This document shows positions 6,395-15,699 of a DNA stretch of 35,106 nucleotides, piece by piece; the stretch's first letter is position 1, and each line of letters starts with the position of its first letter. A program made the position numbers and the translations under genes. Below the pieces are notes generated by a model. That model worked only from the letters and a program-made list of their open reading frames with translations, was not told the DNA's origin and did no database searches. The DNA lies in assembly GCA_005778225.1 (NCBI GenBank), contig SXPC01000067.1, forward strand, positions 1 through 35,106, written 5' to 3'. This DNA is from Planctomyces sp. GTDB taxonomy: Bacteria; Planctomycetota; Planctomycetia; Planctomycetales; Planctomycetaceae.

Positions 6395-9300
6395 CTAGGA
6401 CTGCGTTTCCATGACCGATCTGACGACCGATTTTGGCCCGAGCGCACCGACGTATCCATGGAGCCCCTTTTTCGCCCACGCCTGACGCTGAGGGGAATCG
6501 GGGGTCGGCATCAGGAAGTCAGGCTCATCGATCTCGACCGAGCGAAACTTGAAGTCCTCAAAGACGCGAGCAGCTTTGCCGTTGAGCGAGATGACACCAG
6601 CAGTGAAATCGGATTCGTCTGCGCGATCCGTCAGATTCCCGTTGCTATGCTCATGCAGGAAGTTCGAGACTTCTTCGACCACGTCAGCATCGATGACATC
6701 CGAGACTGCGGCGTCTGCAGTTTCGGACTGCGAGAACAGGTTATTGTCGAGCAGAACTTCTCGCGTCCCTTTGGTCAATGCGTCAATGCGACGGAAGAAC
6801 AGGCACTTGCCGCAGCGATAGAACGTATTATTGGAAAGCTTGAGTAACTCGAACGGATATCCTGTGCCCGGCATCGAGATCGCGGTTCCCAGGTAGGCAA
6901 AGATCGATTCACGAATCAAAGTCTTGTGAAGCGGAGCACGAAACTGGATGCCGACCTGCATCTGTCCATGGAAGCGAGACTTCTCCATCTCGAGTGTGCT
7001 CGATTCGAGATTGCCGTAGTCGATGAACATGCCGGTCGTTTCGAGCATGGAGGAGAGGAAGACCGTTTCGGACATCGAGACCTTCAACTCACCTTCCCCA
7101 CCACGGCTGGAAACTCTCACACCGAACTGCTTGAACCCTGTAATGATGATCTGCGAGAAAGACGCGAGTTTCTGAACATCGCGGAGCTGAATCACAGTCG
7201 GCGCAGCATCTCCATCAATGACGAGGCCTTCCAGGCCAAAGTCCGTCAGCGCACTGGCTTCGATCACGGGGTGAATGCCATCGCCGACGATCGTCACTTG
7301 CCCCATGCTCTCGCTCATGATGCGAATACCGGCGGGGTCGTTTTCGTCGAGGTGAATCGTTTCTTTGTAGATGCCGGGCTGAATCACGACTTCGTGACGA
7401 TCCCAGGGAATCTCGTCTTTGACATACGGGTTCTCACGAACAGCCGTCAGGGCATCGCGAATCGTCTGATACGCCTTGTCCGCCCCGACTTCGACACGAT
7501 GGACGTGCTTGAGCTTGTCTTTGCGTTTTTTGGATTTCCCAGCCGTCGGAGAACGCGTCATCAGTGACTTGATCAACTTGAACAGTCCCAGGAAGTAACC
7601 AAGCCCACCTACCGCGAGCAGTCCAATCACGGCAAACATCCCGACCATCACGTAATCGACATCGGCTTTCAGCGGCGGAGGGACGAATTTGGGCAGGGGA
7701 GTTTTGGAGGGCGGACCGCTGACGTTGTCCCCAGGATTGGCAGGTGCGGTCCCGGGAGTCTTCTCAGGTTGTGGCTTTGCGGTGAGGGCATTGAACCGGG
7801 CCTGCCGCTGCTGCATATTGACTGCGAGGGCATTTTTCGCGTCTGCAGAAACAGCATCGATGGCTGCCTGATCTTTTTTGTCCAGCAGGCCTTTGATCGT
7901 CTCGCGCGACTGATCGATGGTCGCTTCGGAGGTCAGCAGTTTTTTGACGACTTCAAATTGCTCGGCTTCGAACTGTTTTTGAATCTCTGTAATTTTCTGC
8001 TCGTCCACCTCGAGGACATTTTCAGGAATCGCGGTCAGGCCGATGTTCTCCAGCAGAGACGTCTGGAGTTCACTGGAGGCTTCTTCGGGGAGCTCACGCA
8101 AGAGTTCTTGTGCGTAGTCCTGATTGATCGCACGGATGGCGACCAGGAACTGTTCGTACTCTGCGATCCCTTCGATGTCCTTCAGGTCGGCGAGCTCTTT
8201 GATGTGCAGGCCTTTCTCATCGAGCATGGCCTGGAATTCTGTTCGAAGCTGTTCGATAGCCAGCAGGTCACTGGGAGCGAGTTTGATCTCCGATAGAAGC
8301 GGATCGAGTGTCAAATCAGGCAGGGGGAGTTGATCGGGCGACAAGATGCCCGCCAGGCCGAGAGGAACATTCATGTCCGCCAGTGAAATGGGAGTATCGA
8401 CAGCAACTGTATTCTCTCCTGAAGCGGCGGGCGATGCTGCGGGGAACTCTTCGAGCAATGATGAATTCCCGGTTGCTAATGACTGAGTCGAAGCAAGCTG
8501 CGAGGCATCAGTGGGACTGAAGTCCGTCAATGGTTCTGTCTGCGGAATATTCGCCAGTTGTCCAGGAACGACGGCCAGATCTCCCGGCTCCAGCTTCGCC
8601 ATTACGACCTGCTCCCCCTCTTTCAGGGCAGTCAACGGCACGGCTGGGATTTCGAGCGTCTCGGTCCCTCGCATGACGCGCAGAACGGGGCTGCCATCCT
8701 CGGCTGTTCCCAGTGACTTCGTCGGCACGTTGGCATAAAGCTGCTGCACCGGGATGACCGATTGGCCCTGCTGCAGTTGGCCATTGTTCTTGATCGCCAG
8801 CGTTGCGGTGACGAGTTGTTCTCCGAGTCGAGCGGCGGCGTTCTGATCACCGGATACCGGTTGAAGTTGTTCAATGGTTCCGTCGACCAGCTTGCCATCA
8901 ATGATCAGCGCGACGTGATCTCCCAGCTGTCCTTTCCCAGATGGGAGCAGCACATCAACCGTAAAGCGGCTGGTATCGAGAATCTCGGCGACGGTCTGTC
9001 CCTGTCGTACAAACTCCCCTGCCTTGACGCTGATGGAAGAGAGCTGACCGCCGATTGGGGACCGGCATTGATATTGTCCGATGTCGAACAGCAGGATGTC
9101 ATACGCGGAGGCATCCGATTGGGCACGCGCTTGTGCCTCGACTGTGGCGAGAGGATCATTCTCCTTCTGCGTCAGACGAAAGGATTTGTAAGATTCCAGA
9201 AACGCTGACTTCAATGGCTCGCGTTGCTGTTCGAGTCGGCTTGCATCGAGTTCCAGAACAGCTGTATTTGGCGCGACGCTGGCTTCTGGCTGCAGATGAA

Positions 9301-9499
9301 TCTTTTTAACAATGCCGTCAACCCGAGCGCGAACAGTGATGGGATTCTCTGATTGAAGGCGGAAAGTCATCACTGCCGGGAGCGCAGGGACGGAGTCTGC
9401 AGCCACGGGTGGTTGAGCATGAGCGATCTGGCCCAGTGTGAACAGGGTGGCCATCAAGCTGGCAAACAGGACTCGCTGGCAGACAGACAGAATCTTCAT
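6395..9499 (-). CDS. HlyD-like adaptor fused through one membrane helix to a beta-helix domain
   Basis: This 1034-residue protein has four parts. Residues 1-28 are a signal peptide ending AHA-Q. Residues about 45-330 resemble the periplasmic adaptor (HlyD/RND) lipoyl-barrel and beta-domain, with VRARVDGIVKKI and later CRSPIGGQLSSISVKAGEFV as the paired half-motifs. Residues about 390-610 are acidic and helical, then Pro-rich. A single hydrophobic helix at about 620-645 is followed by a Lys/Arg cluster. Residues about 665-1030 look like a pectinesterase-type right-handed beta-helix (YQTIRDALTAV, VVIQPGIYKETI). By the positive-inside rule the beta-helix would be cytoplasmic and the adaptor periplasmic. 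No transporter or outer-membrane channel gene is adjacent. The gene follows the response-regulator cluster but is separated from it by a terminator-like hairpin. Function is unknown. Confidence 0.8.
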   Translation of the reverse strand: MKILSVCQRVLFASLMATLFTLGQIAHAQPPVAADSVPALPAVMTFRLQSENPITVRARVDGIVKKIHLQPEASVAPNTAVLELDASRLEQQREPLKSAFLESYKSFRLTQKENDPLATVEAQARAQSDASAYDILLFDIGQYQCRSPIGGQLSSISVKAGEFVRQGQTVAEILDTSRFTVDVLLPSGKGQLGDHVALIIDGKLVDGTIEQLQPVSGDQNAAARLGEQLVTATLAIKNNGQLQQGQSVIPVQQLYANVPTKSLGTAEDGSPVLRVMRGTETLEIPAVPLTALKEGEQVVMAKLEPGDLAVVPGQLANIPQTEPLTDFSPTDASQLASTQSLATGNSSLLEEFPAASPAASGENTVAVDTPISLADMNVPLGLAGILSPDQLPLPDLTLDPLLSEIKLAPSDLLAIEQLRTEFQAMLDEKGLHIKELADLKDIEGIAEYEQFLVAIRAINQDYAQELLRELPEEASSELQTSLLENIGLTAIPENVLEVDEQKITEIQKQFEAEQFEVVKKLLTSEATIDQSRETIKGLLDKKDQAAIDAVSADAKNALAVNMQQRQARFNALTAKPQPEKTPGTAPANPGDNVSGPPSKTPLPKFVPPPLKADVDYVMVGMFAVIGLLAVGGLGYFLGLFKLIKSLMTRSPTAGKSKKRKDKLKHVHRVEVGADKAYQTIRDALTAVRENPYVKDEIPWDRHEVVIQPGIYKETIHLDENDPAGIRIMSESMGQVTIVGDGIHPVIEASALTDFGLEGLVIDGDAAPTVIQLRDVQKLASFSQIIITGFKQFGVRVSSRGGEGELKVSMSETVFLSSMLETTGMFIDYGNLESSTLEMEKSRFHGQMQVGIQFRAPLHKTLIRESIFAYLGTAISMPGTGYPFELLKLSNNTFYRCGKCLFFRRIDALTKGTREVLLDNNLFSQSETADAAVSDVIDADVVEEVSNFLHEHSNGNLTDRADESDFTAGVISLNGKAARVFEDFKFRSVEIDEPDFLMPTPDSPQRQAWAKKGLHGYVGALGPKSVVRSVMETQS

Positions 9500-9571
9500 T
9501 TTGGAATGAACACAATCGAAATGACGACCAGGAAAGGGTGAACAGAATCACCCAGTCAGTATGACGAAAAA

Positions 9572-9622
9572 CTGGCTCGTCTGAGACTGTCATTCGATGA
9601 AGAAATGATGAAGACGAGTCAG
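9572..9622 (-). terminator. Terminator-like hairpin after the LuxR-type regulator
   Basis: On the minus strand an 11-base stem (10 of 11 paired; 9612-9622 with 9572-9582) has a 29-base loop and is followed directly by five T. It lies just after the stop of the regulator gene at 9626, so it probably separates that gene from the adaptor/beta-helix gene. Confidence 0.5.
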
Positions 9623-9625
9623 GCT

Positions 9626-10645
9626 TTACGTTGCATGAAGGACAACACGGATGACATCGGCTACCGAGCGGGCGCCGAGTTTCTTCATGGCCGCTGCCCG
9701 GTGCTTCTCGACTGTTCGTTCGCTGAGGTCGAGCTGGACGGCGATCGTTTTGTTGGGCAGACCTTGCGCGACTTTTTCGACGACCGTTTTCTCTCGCGGT
9801 GAGAGCATTTCCAGACGAGCTTTATGGACGGCCTGATCGCGGATCTGTTCTTCCTGTTGTTTGCGTTCGGTGATCTCTGCGATCGTGATCATTGTCTTGG
9901 CGTCGCCGGTTTCTTCGAGTTTGTAGATCGCGTATTCCAGCCAGATGGCTTCCTGGTCCTTCTGCTCGATATGGTGCTCCTGTCGGAACATCGCCTGGCC
10001 GGAACTTTGCGAGTCCCTCAGGTCCCCGGCGAGAAAATTGAGGAAGCCGCCATCGCAGCGATCCGTGTCAGTCCGGTTGCGGCAGACTTCGAAGATGTTT
10101 CCTCCCTTGGCCAGCAGAGGCGTCAGAAACTCACACGACGGTGCAATGCGTCTGATCCCTTCGTTTGAAAACAGGATCGTTCCTTCGCCATTGATGACGA
10201 TGATCTGCTCGGGCAGGTAATCGATGACGCCGGTGATGAGGCGATGCAGCTGGCGACGTTCGAGAACGAGTTTCCATTCGCGCAGCGTCCGCTCTGCGAT
10301 CTGAGGCATCTCCTGGAACATCGTCTCCGATTTGACGACGTAATCCATGGCCCCCTTTTTCATGACCTCGACAGCGATGCCTTCATTCCCCTGACTGGTG
10401 ATGATGATGACCGGGAAGTCGTCGGGGTTCTCACGCGAGAGAACGAGGTCGACACCTTTGCCATCAGTGAGAAGATAATCAGCGACCACCAGCTGCGGGC
10501 GCCGTTCAGAAATGGCTGTGCGGGCTTCGTTGATGGAGTAGACGATCCGGACGTCGAATTGGGATTCGTCGCGACGGAAAGCGCGTTCGATCAATTTCGC
10601 GTGAGCGATTTCGTCTTCGACACACAGCACAAGCGGTTTGGACAT
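9626..10645 (-). CDS. Response regulator with receiver, PAS and LuxR-type DNA-binding domains
   Basis: This 339-residue protein starts with a receiver domain: acidic pair Glu10/Asp11, phospho-acceptor Asp56 in VVADYLL, Thr83 and Lys105. A PAS-like sensor follows at about residues 130-265, ending in TIAEITERKQQEEQ. A LuxR/FixJ-type helix-turn-helix closes the protein at about 280-335 (LSPREKTVVEKVAQGLPNKTIA, then SERTVEKHR). It should act as a phosphorylation-controlled transcription factor, with the PAS domain adding a second input. The ATG is at 10645. It lies downstream of a single-domain receiver and a histidine kinase on the same strand, the likely phosphate donor. A 7-1-7 palindrome lies about 125 bases upstream and may be its binding site. 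Confidence 0.9.
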   Translation of the reverse strand: MSKPLVLCVEDEIAHAKLIERAFRRDESQFDVRIVYSINEARTAISERRPQLVVADYLLTDGKGVDLVLSRENPDDFPVIIITSQGNEGIAVEVMKKGAMDYVVKSETMFQEMPQIAERTLREWKLVLERRQLHRLITGVIDYLPEQIIVINGEGTILFSNEGIRRIAPSCEFLTPLLAKGGNIFEVCRNRTDTDRCDGGFLNFLAGDLRDSQSSGQAMFRQEHHIEQKDQEAIWLEYAIYKLEETGDAKTMITIAEITERKQQEEQIRDQAVHKARLEMLSPREKTVVEKVAQGLPNKTIAVQLDLSERTVEKHRAAAMKKLGARSVADVIRVVLHAT

Positions 10646-10769
10646 AGAAGAGCAATCTTTCCGACGGAGCGCAGGCGGTGGCGGAGCAGCAAAGGCTTAC
10701 CTATTATTTTGTGAACTCGGGCGATCGGATCAAGCTTACCTGATCAATTGACTGCATGATTTCTTTGAA

Positions 10770-10784
10770 TGAGAAAATTTCTCA
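10770..10784. promoter_or_regulatory. Perfect 15-base palindrome upstream of the LuxR-type regulator
   Basis: TGAGAAA-A-TTTCTCA is a perfect 7-1-7 palindrome between the two response-regulator genes. It could be an operator for self-regulation of the downstream LuxR-type regulator. I see no T-run or stem stability that would favour a terminator. Confidence 0.4.
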
Positions 10785-10822
10785 ATCGTCCGAACTGCGC
10801 AGAAATGATGCCTGAAGGTTCT

Positions 10823-11242
10823 CTACGGCATCGAGGGCATCCTATTGTGCTGGAACCAGTAGGACGTCAATTGTTCGATCAGTTCCTGAACTTTGTCGTA
10901 TGCAACGGGTTTGACGAGGTAACTGTTGGCGCCAGCGGCGTAGGCCTCCCTGATATCCTCATCGCGCTCTGAAGAGGTCAGAACAACCACAGGGACCTGC
11001 AGCGAAATCGGCTTGCTGCGGATTCGCCGGAGAAGTTCAATTCCATCAATGCGAGGCAGACGCAGGTCGAGCAGAATCAGGTGGATGGGATCATGAGCGA
11101 AGTCACAGTTCAGCAGGTAATCATAAGCTGCTTCGCCATCCGTCAGGTGGGTCGCGCGAAGGTAATCGCCCATCTTGGTCAGATGGCGAAACATCAGCTT
11201 GGCGTGAGCCGGGTTATCTTCAATCAGGAGGATGTGGTACAT
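10823..11242 (-). CDS. Single-domain response regulator (Rcp1/CheY-like)
   Basis: This 139-residue protein is a receiver domain with no output domain. Conserved residues are Glu8/Asp9, phospho-acceptor Asp59 in LILLDLRLP, Thr89 and Lys111. The long insert around LLNCDFAHDPIH before the acceptor strand is typical of Rcp1-type regulators paired with phytochrome-like or GAF-PAS kinases. It should receive phosphate from the neighbouring histidine kinase and pass it on or bind a target protein. The gene lies 114 bases after the kinase stop and 177 bases before the LuxR-type regulator, all on the minus strand. Confidence 0.92.
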   Translation of the reverse strand: MYHILLIEDNPAHAKLMFRHLTKMGDYLRATHLTDGEAAYDYLLNCDFAHDPIHLILLDLRLPRIDGIELLRRIRSKPISLQVPVVVLTSSERDEDIREAYAAGANSYLVKPVAYDKVQELIEQLTSYWFQHNRMPSMP

Positions 11243-11356
11243 CGAAGGCGGGCCTATGTCTGCGGGAAACTTTAACGATCAGGCAATTATATCCGACACT
11301 TCACAGAGGTGCAGTTCACGTCGGCAATAAACCTCACAGAATCATTGGGACTCAAA

Positions 11357-13621
11357 TCAGTCTGTCGTAGTTTCCGTCTTTTCATGACGTCCGGAAATGG
11401 CTTTGAGCCGAATTTTCATGGATGTGCCACGTCCAACTCCCGTGGATTCGACCCAGATTTTCCCGCCATGATGTTCGATGATTCTTCTACAAAGCGACAG
11501 TCCAATGCCGGTCCCTTCGGACATGGGGTCCAGCTTTTCGAACAGGCCGAAAATTTTCTCGTGGTAAACCGGATCAATGCCGATCCCGTTATCGCGAATT
11601 GAAATCGTGATCTCGCCACCAGATTTGATCGCGGAGACACAGATTCTCCCACCGGTCGGCGAGCAGAACTTGATCGCGTTTTCAAACACGTTCTGGAAAA
11701 CTTCCTGCAGTCGGACCCGATCGCCTTCGACAGTCCCTGGGAGAGGCTGAAGGTCGACCTGGATCGACTTGGCCTTCAAGGGTCCATCCACCGATCGCAA
11801 CGCCTCGCTGACGAGTTCATGAATCGCGATCGGGACAATCTTCCCACTAACGCGTCCAATGCGAGAAAGATCCAACAGCTGATCCAGTAGAAGACGCATC
11901 TTCACCGTCGCGTTCTGAATTTCCGCAATCGCGTCGTAGATCAGTTCTTCATTCCCGCTCTTCAGATCCTCTTTAAGGGCTCCTATGAAGCCCGAAATCG
12001 TGATCAATGGGCTCTTGAGGTCATGAGAGACGGTGTAAGTAAACTGCTCGAGCTCCTGGTTTTTCGACGCCAGCTCTGCGATCAGACGTTCGCGTTCTTC
12101 CTGGATCTGCCGGCTGTCGTGGATATCGAGTTCTGCTCCCAGGAAGCGAAGCGGTTCGCCTTTGTCGTTTCGCTGGACGACCATGCCCCGATCAAGAACC
12201 CAGCGATAGTCAGGCACACCCACATATTTCATGCGGTACTCGACTTCATAGAAGCGAGACCGCCCTTCGAGGTGCTCGTTGAGGACTTTCTGTACTCTGT
12301 CAAAGTCATCCGGGTGAATGGACTTGCACCAGTCTTTGAGGTTGCCGTTGTATTCCTGGCGATCCGGGCGAGCCGACTGCATGCTACGACGCGTATAGAA
12401 AACATTTCCGGAGGGGATGTCCCAATCGTATCCATACTCGGTAATGGCTTCGAGCATGAGACGAAAGCGTTGTTCGGAGGCACGCAGTTTGTCTTCCATC
12501 TCTTTTCGCTGAAAGGCGTTGACGAACATCTGCGTGATCAAAACAAGCAGGGAAAGGTCGTCTGGAGAGATCGAGCGAGGAGTTCGAACGAATGCCACGC
12601 CGAGCGAACCGATCCACTTCTCGTGATACATCATTGGAAAATAGGCGGATGCTTTGGTGCCGATGGCCCGCATGATGAGCTTCAGCGACTCGGCTTCGGG
12701 GGGTAATAATTCCACATCGGGGATCGTCACCACTTTTCCCTGATCGAGCTGACGGACGGTGTAAGAGTTCGGGCCGATGGGGATCTGTTGAAGCTTATCA
12801 ATAACAGCAGGGATCCCGTCTCGAGTCCATTCGTGTGTGACATTGACCAGATCTTTTTCCTTGCTGGCCATCATGATGTAACAGCGATCCGCTTCGAGGT
12901 ACTCGCCGATGAAGCCGATGGAGGACTTGATCTTGGCGTCGAGGTCTTCCGTCTCGGAGTGAATCAGGTTCACTCCGAGTTCTGCAATGAACTTCTCGAA
13001 GCGCAGGCGGGACTCAAGCTTCTGGTCGAGTTGCCTTTTCTCAAGCGCTCCTGCGATCATCTCTCCCACAATCGTCAGCAGTTGAATGGTTTGAGGCTGC
13101 CAGATGACCGGGTGATTGGCAGACAGGCCAATGACGCCGATGAGTTGATCGGCTGCAATCATCGGGACAAGGAGCACTGATCGGGTCGGGCTGTCTTGAA
13201 AGGGCCTGGAGAGTTTATGCTCCGGCGACAGGGCATGGATATCGTTGATGGCCAGCGGCATACCATCGCGCAACATCTTCAGTTCGGTCATGAAATCGGC
13301 GAGCGGGATGGACTGAAACTCGGACATCCGGGAGGTCAGCCCAGGGAGGATCCATTCATGAGTCTGCTGTCCCAGCAATGTCTGGCCGGGCTTGAACTCG
13401 AGGATATAGCAGCGGGAAACATTGTTGATCCGGACAAGTTGTTCGAGAGTCAGATTGATAGCCGCGTCGACGTCTTTGGTTTCCCGCCTGACAAACTCCG
13501 CGCACATCTTTGCGATCAGCGTTTCAATCGAAAGTGGCTTCGTCGTGCCCGGCCAGGCGACCAGATGCGCGGAACTTTCGAGAAAATCATGGGAATTGCT
13601 GCTTTGGTCAGAAGACGACAT
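11357..13621 (-). CDS. Cytoplasmic GAF-GAF-PAS sensor histidine kinase
   Basis: This protein of about 754 residues has no membrane segment. Two GAF-like domains lie at about residues 30-200 and 205-375, and both carry DRCYI/SRCYI-type strands. A PAS/PAC unit follows at about 385-510 (SIHPDDFDRVQKVL, then YRWVLDRG). The dimerisation domain has phospho-acceptor His533 in TVSHDLKSP. The ATPase domain (about 635-750) keeps the N box FENAIKF and the G boxes DNGIGID and GTGIGLSLCRRI. It should sense small molecules or redox state and phosphorylate the two receivers next door. The start at 13621 (MSSSDQSS) was chosen over 13819 because the extra 66 residues show no conserved features and would overlap the divergent dnaJ-like promoter. 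No strong ribosome-binding site is visible at either start. Confidence 0.9.
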   Translation of the reverse strand: MSSSDQSSNSHDFLESSAHLVAWPGTTKPLSIETLIAKMCAEFVRRETKDVDAAINLTLEQLVRINNVSRCYILEFKPGQTLLGQQTHEWILPGLTSRMSEFQSIPLADFMTELKMLRDGMPLAINDIHALSPEHKLSRPFQDSPTRSVLLVPMIAADQLIGVIGLSANHPVIWQPQTIQLLTIVGEMIAGALEKRQLDQKLESRLRFEKFIAELGVNLIHSETEDLDAKIKSSIGFIGEYLEADRCYIMMASKEKDLVNVTHEWTRDGIPAVIDKLQQIPIGPNSYTVRQLDQGKVVTIPDVELLPPEAESLKLIMRAIGTKASAYFPMMYHEKWIGSLGVAFVRTPRSISPDDLSLLVLITQMFVNAFQRKEMEDKLRASEQRFRLMLEAITEYGYDWDIPSGNVFYTRRSMQSARPDRQEYNGNLKDWCKSIHPDDFDRVQKVLNEHLEGRSRFYEVEYRMKYVGVPDYRWVLDRGMVVQRNDKGEPLRFLGAELDIHDSRQIQEERERLIAELASKNQELEQFTYTVSHDLKSPLITISGFIGALKEDLKSGNEELIYDAIAEIQNATVKMRLLLDQLLDLSRIGRVSGKIVPIAIHELVSEALRSVDGPLKAKSIQVDLQPLPGTVEGDRVRLQEVFQNVFENAIKFCSPTGGRICVSAIKSGGEITISIRDNGIGIDPVYHEKIFGLFEKLDPMSEGTGIGLSLCRRIIEHHGGKIWVESTGVGRGTSMKIRLKAISGRHEKTETTTD

Positions 13622-13822
13622 GTCGGACCGGTTCGTAGAGGATCGATGGTGGATAAGAGAAATCTGCTCGAAGAAGGCTACTCGAAGAAGACCAGAAGAA
13701 TCGATTGTCGGGCGAGGCTTTTCCTCTGTCTTCCCCGCCTCTATGATACCAGACGTGACAATTGAATCACGACCGTTTTGCCGTATCTGTCCCACGTTAG
13801 CCCCGCCCTGAACCGACATACT

Positions 13823-14779
13823 ATGGACTACTACAAGATCCTCGGAGTTTCCCGCGAAGCCTCGGCTGACGATATTCGTAAGGCTTACCGCAAGTTAGCG
13901 CGCGAGAACCATCCGGATCGCAAACCCGGCGACAAGCAGGCGGCCGAGACGTTCAAGCAGGTCCAGCAGGCTTATGACGTCCTGGGCGATCAGGAGAAAC
14001 GCGAGCAGTTCGACCGCTATGGGGCGGCCTTTGAAAACATGGGGCGAGGCGGTGCTCAGGCTGGCGGTGGACGCTATGGCAGCGCTGGAGGTTCCGGTCC
14101 GGTCGATCTTGAGTCCATTTTCGGACAGGGGGGTTTTGGCGGCGCTGGGTTCGATTTCAGTGACCTCTTCGGTGGCGGCGGGGCGGCGGGCGGCAGCGGA
14201 CGTCGTGGTCGAGGTCAGAGTCGTGCTACTCCCGGTCAGAACCTGCAGACGGAGATGACGGTTCCGTTCAACCTCGCAGCCCTGGGCGGGACGTATGAGA
14301 TTTCCCTCGATAAAGGGGCAGGCGTTGAACGCTTGGACGTCAAGATTCCAGCCGGGCTGAAAGACGGTGCCACGATCCGTCTGGCCAAACAGGGTTACGC
14401 CAGCCAGACGGGTGGTCCTGCGGGTGATCTGCTGGTCACGGTCAAAATCGCGTCGCATCCTTACTTCAAACGCGAAGGCAACAACCTTCTCGTCGATATC
14501 CCGGTGACGATTGGCGAAGCAGTCCTCGGGGGCAAAATCGAAGTGCCAACCCTTGATGATGGCATTGTCGTCCTGACACTGCCAGCGGGAACATCGTCGG
14601 GAGCCAGACTGCGACTCAAGGGGAAAGGCTTATTCGACAAACCGGGCGGGACGCGTGGCGATCAGTTTGCCGTTGTCAAAATTGTGGTTCCCAAACAAAC
14701 CGATGACGCTGCGAAAGACCTGATCCGCCAGTTCGACCGATCAGCCCCTCTGATGCCTCGCGCGGGAATGTGGAGTTAA
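13823..14779 (+). CDS. DnaJ-like co-chaperone without zinc finger (CbpA type)
   Basis: This 318-residue protein starts with a J domain ([16 protein letters not shown] at residues 30-32) that stimulates DnaK ATPase. A long Gly/Phe-rich linker follows at about 70-140. Two beta-sandwich substrate domains begin near [13 protein letters not shown] and contain [15 protein letters not shown] and LRLKGKGLF. The CxxCxGxG zinc-finger repeats of classical DnaJ are absent, so this is a type II (CbpA-like) protein. The ATG at 13823 was chosen because it starts the J domain; the longer frame adds 15 non-conserved residues. The next gene starts two bases after the stop, suggesting a shared transcript. Confidence 0.92.
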   Translation: MDYYKILGVSREASADDIRKAYRKLARENHPDRKPGDKQAAETFKQVQQAYDVLGDQEKREQFDRYGAAFENMGRGGAQAGGGRYGSAGGSGPVDLESIFGQGGFGGAGFDFSDLFGGGGAAGGSGRRGRGQSRATPGQNLQTEMTVPFNLAALGGTYEISLDKGAGVERLDVKIPAGLKDGATIRLAKQGYASQTGGPAGDLLVTVKIASHPYFKREGNNLLVDIPVTIGEAVLGGKIEVPTLDDGIVVLTLPAGTSSGARLRLKGKGLFDKPGGTRGDQFAVVKIVVPKQTDDAAKDLIRQFDRSAPLMPRAGMWS

Positions 14780-14780
14780 T

Positions 14781-15281
14781 ATGGATAACTCCCTCTTAAG
14801 GCGAGTGGGGGGTGTTAACCCCCTGTCTTTTTCCCCTGCATTCATTTCCGCCGCACGCATCTTCTTTGTCGTCGCCGTCATCGCGATTTTTAGCCTCCCG
14901 TGCGTGACAGTTTCTGCCCAGGAGACCGCTTCCCCGTCAGAGCAAGCCAGCCAGATTCTCGAAACCCCTGCCAGTCCCGACAAGTCTCTGGATGAAATTC
15001 GCGAGCAGGAGAAGAACCAGGAGAAGCGTCGCTATGCCGAAGTCGCGATGATGCTGCTCAGCGGCATTGTCATCCTCGGCATCTTCCTGCTCGTCATTGC
15101 CCTTGTTCTGGGACGACGCTATCGACGCATCGCCCGCTCCGGCCCGCCTCGCAAAGGAGCACCTGACCCGTTCTGGTACCTCAAAGACCCTGGTCACAAC
15201 CACACCAACCATCGCAAAGATGACGATGATGGCGATGGCGGGGGTCAAAGTGGCGGCAGTCACGATGTTGGTGATCTGTAA
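14781..15281 (+). CDS. Small exported single-span membrane protein, function unknown
   Basis: This 166-residue protein has an N-terminal signal-like hydrophobic segment (about residues 24-46, ending VSAQ). A charged, glutamine- and glutamate-rich stretch follows, then a strong membrane helix at about 91-110 followed by RRYRRIAR. By the positive-inside rule the C-terminal tail is cytoplasmic. That tail is rich in His, Asp and Gly and could bind metal. No family is recognised. Its ATG lies two bases after the dnaJ-like stop, with a GGAG site inside that gene, so the two are probably co-transcribed and translationally coupled. rnpA follows 28 bases later. Confidence 0.75.
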   Translation: MDNSLLRRVGGVNPLSFSPAFISAARIFFVVAVIAIFSLPCVTVSAQETASPSEQASQILETPASPDKSLDEIREQEKNQEKRRYAEVAMMLLSGIVILGIFLLVIALVLGRRYRRIARSGPPRKGAPDPFWYLKDPGHNHTNHRKDDDDGDGGGQSGGSHDVGDL

Positions 15282-15309
15282 GCGACTCTCCTCCTGATCT
15301 CGGTGCAAC

Positions 15310-15699
15310 GTGTCTGACCTTAACTTCCCTCCACATCGTCGCATCAAATCCGGTGAGGACTTCCAGGCGGCGTATGCGAACGGGGCAAAAGTCAGTCAGG
15401 ATGGCATCCTTGTGATCGGCCGTCTGAATGGAACCAATGAAACCCGCCTAGGCCTGAGCGTCTCCCGCAAACAAGGCCCTGCGGTCCAGCGAAATCGCAT
15501 CAAACGCCTGATGCGAGAAGCGTTTCGCCTCAGCTATTCCCATCTTCCTGTCGGCTTCGATCTCGTTGTCATTCCGCAGAAAGAGTATGTCTGCGAACTC
15601 GAGAACTTCCGCAGGCTGCTGGTTGCTCTCGGACGTCGCGTCGAGAAAAAAGCACAACGAAACAAGCCTTCCGATGGTCCCAGCTCGGAGCCTGCATGA
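15310..15699 (+). CDS. rnpA: Ribonuclease P protein component
   Basis: This 129-residue basic protein carries the RnpA signature [12 protein letters not shown] at about residues 60-71, preceded by the RLGLSVSRK strand. It is the protein partner of the RNase P RNA and helps remove 5' leaders from tRNA precursors. The start is a GTG at 15310, with no ATG available before the conserved core. The gene overlaps yidD by four bases (ATGA), a common bacterial arrangement. The ribosomal protein L34 gene rpmH, which normally precedes rnpA, is missing here; a DnaJ-like gene and a small membrane-protein gene take its place. Confidence 0.93.
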   Translation: MSDLNFPPHRRIKSGEDFQAAYANGAKVSQDGILVIGRLNGTNETRLGLSVSRKQGPAVQRNRIKRLMREAFRLSYSHLPVGFDLVVIPQKEYVCELENFRRLLVALGRRVEKKAQRNKPSDGPSSEPA

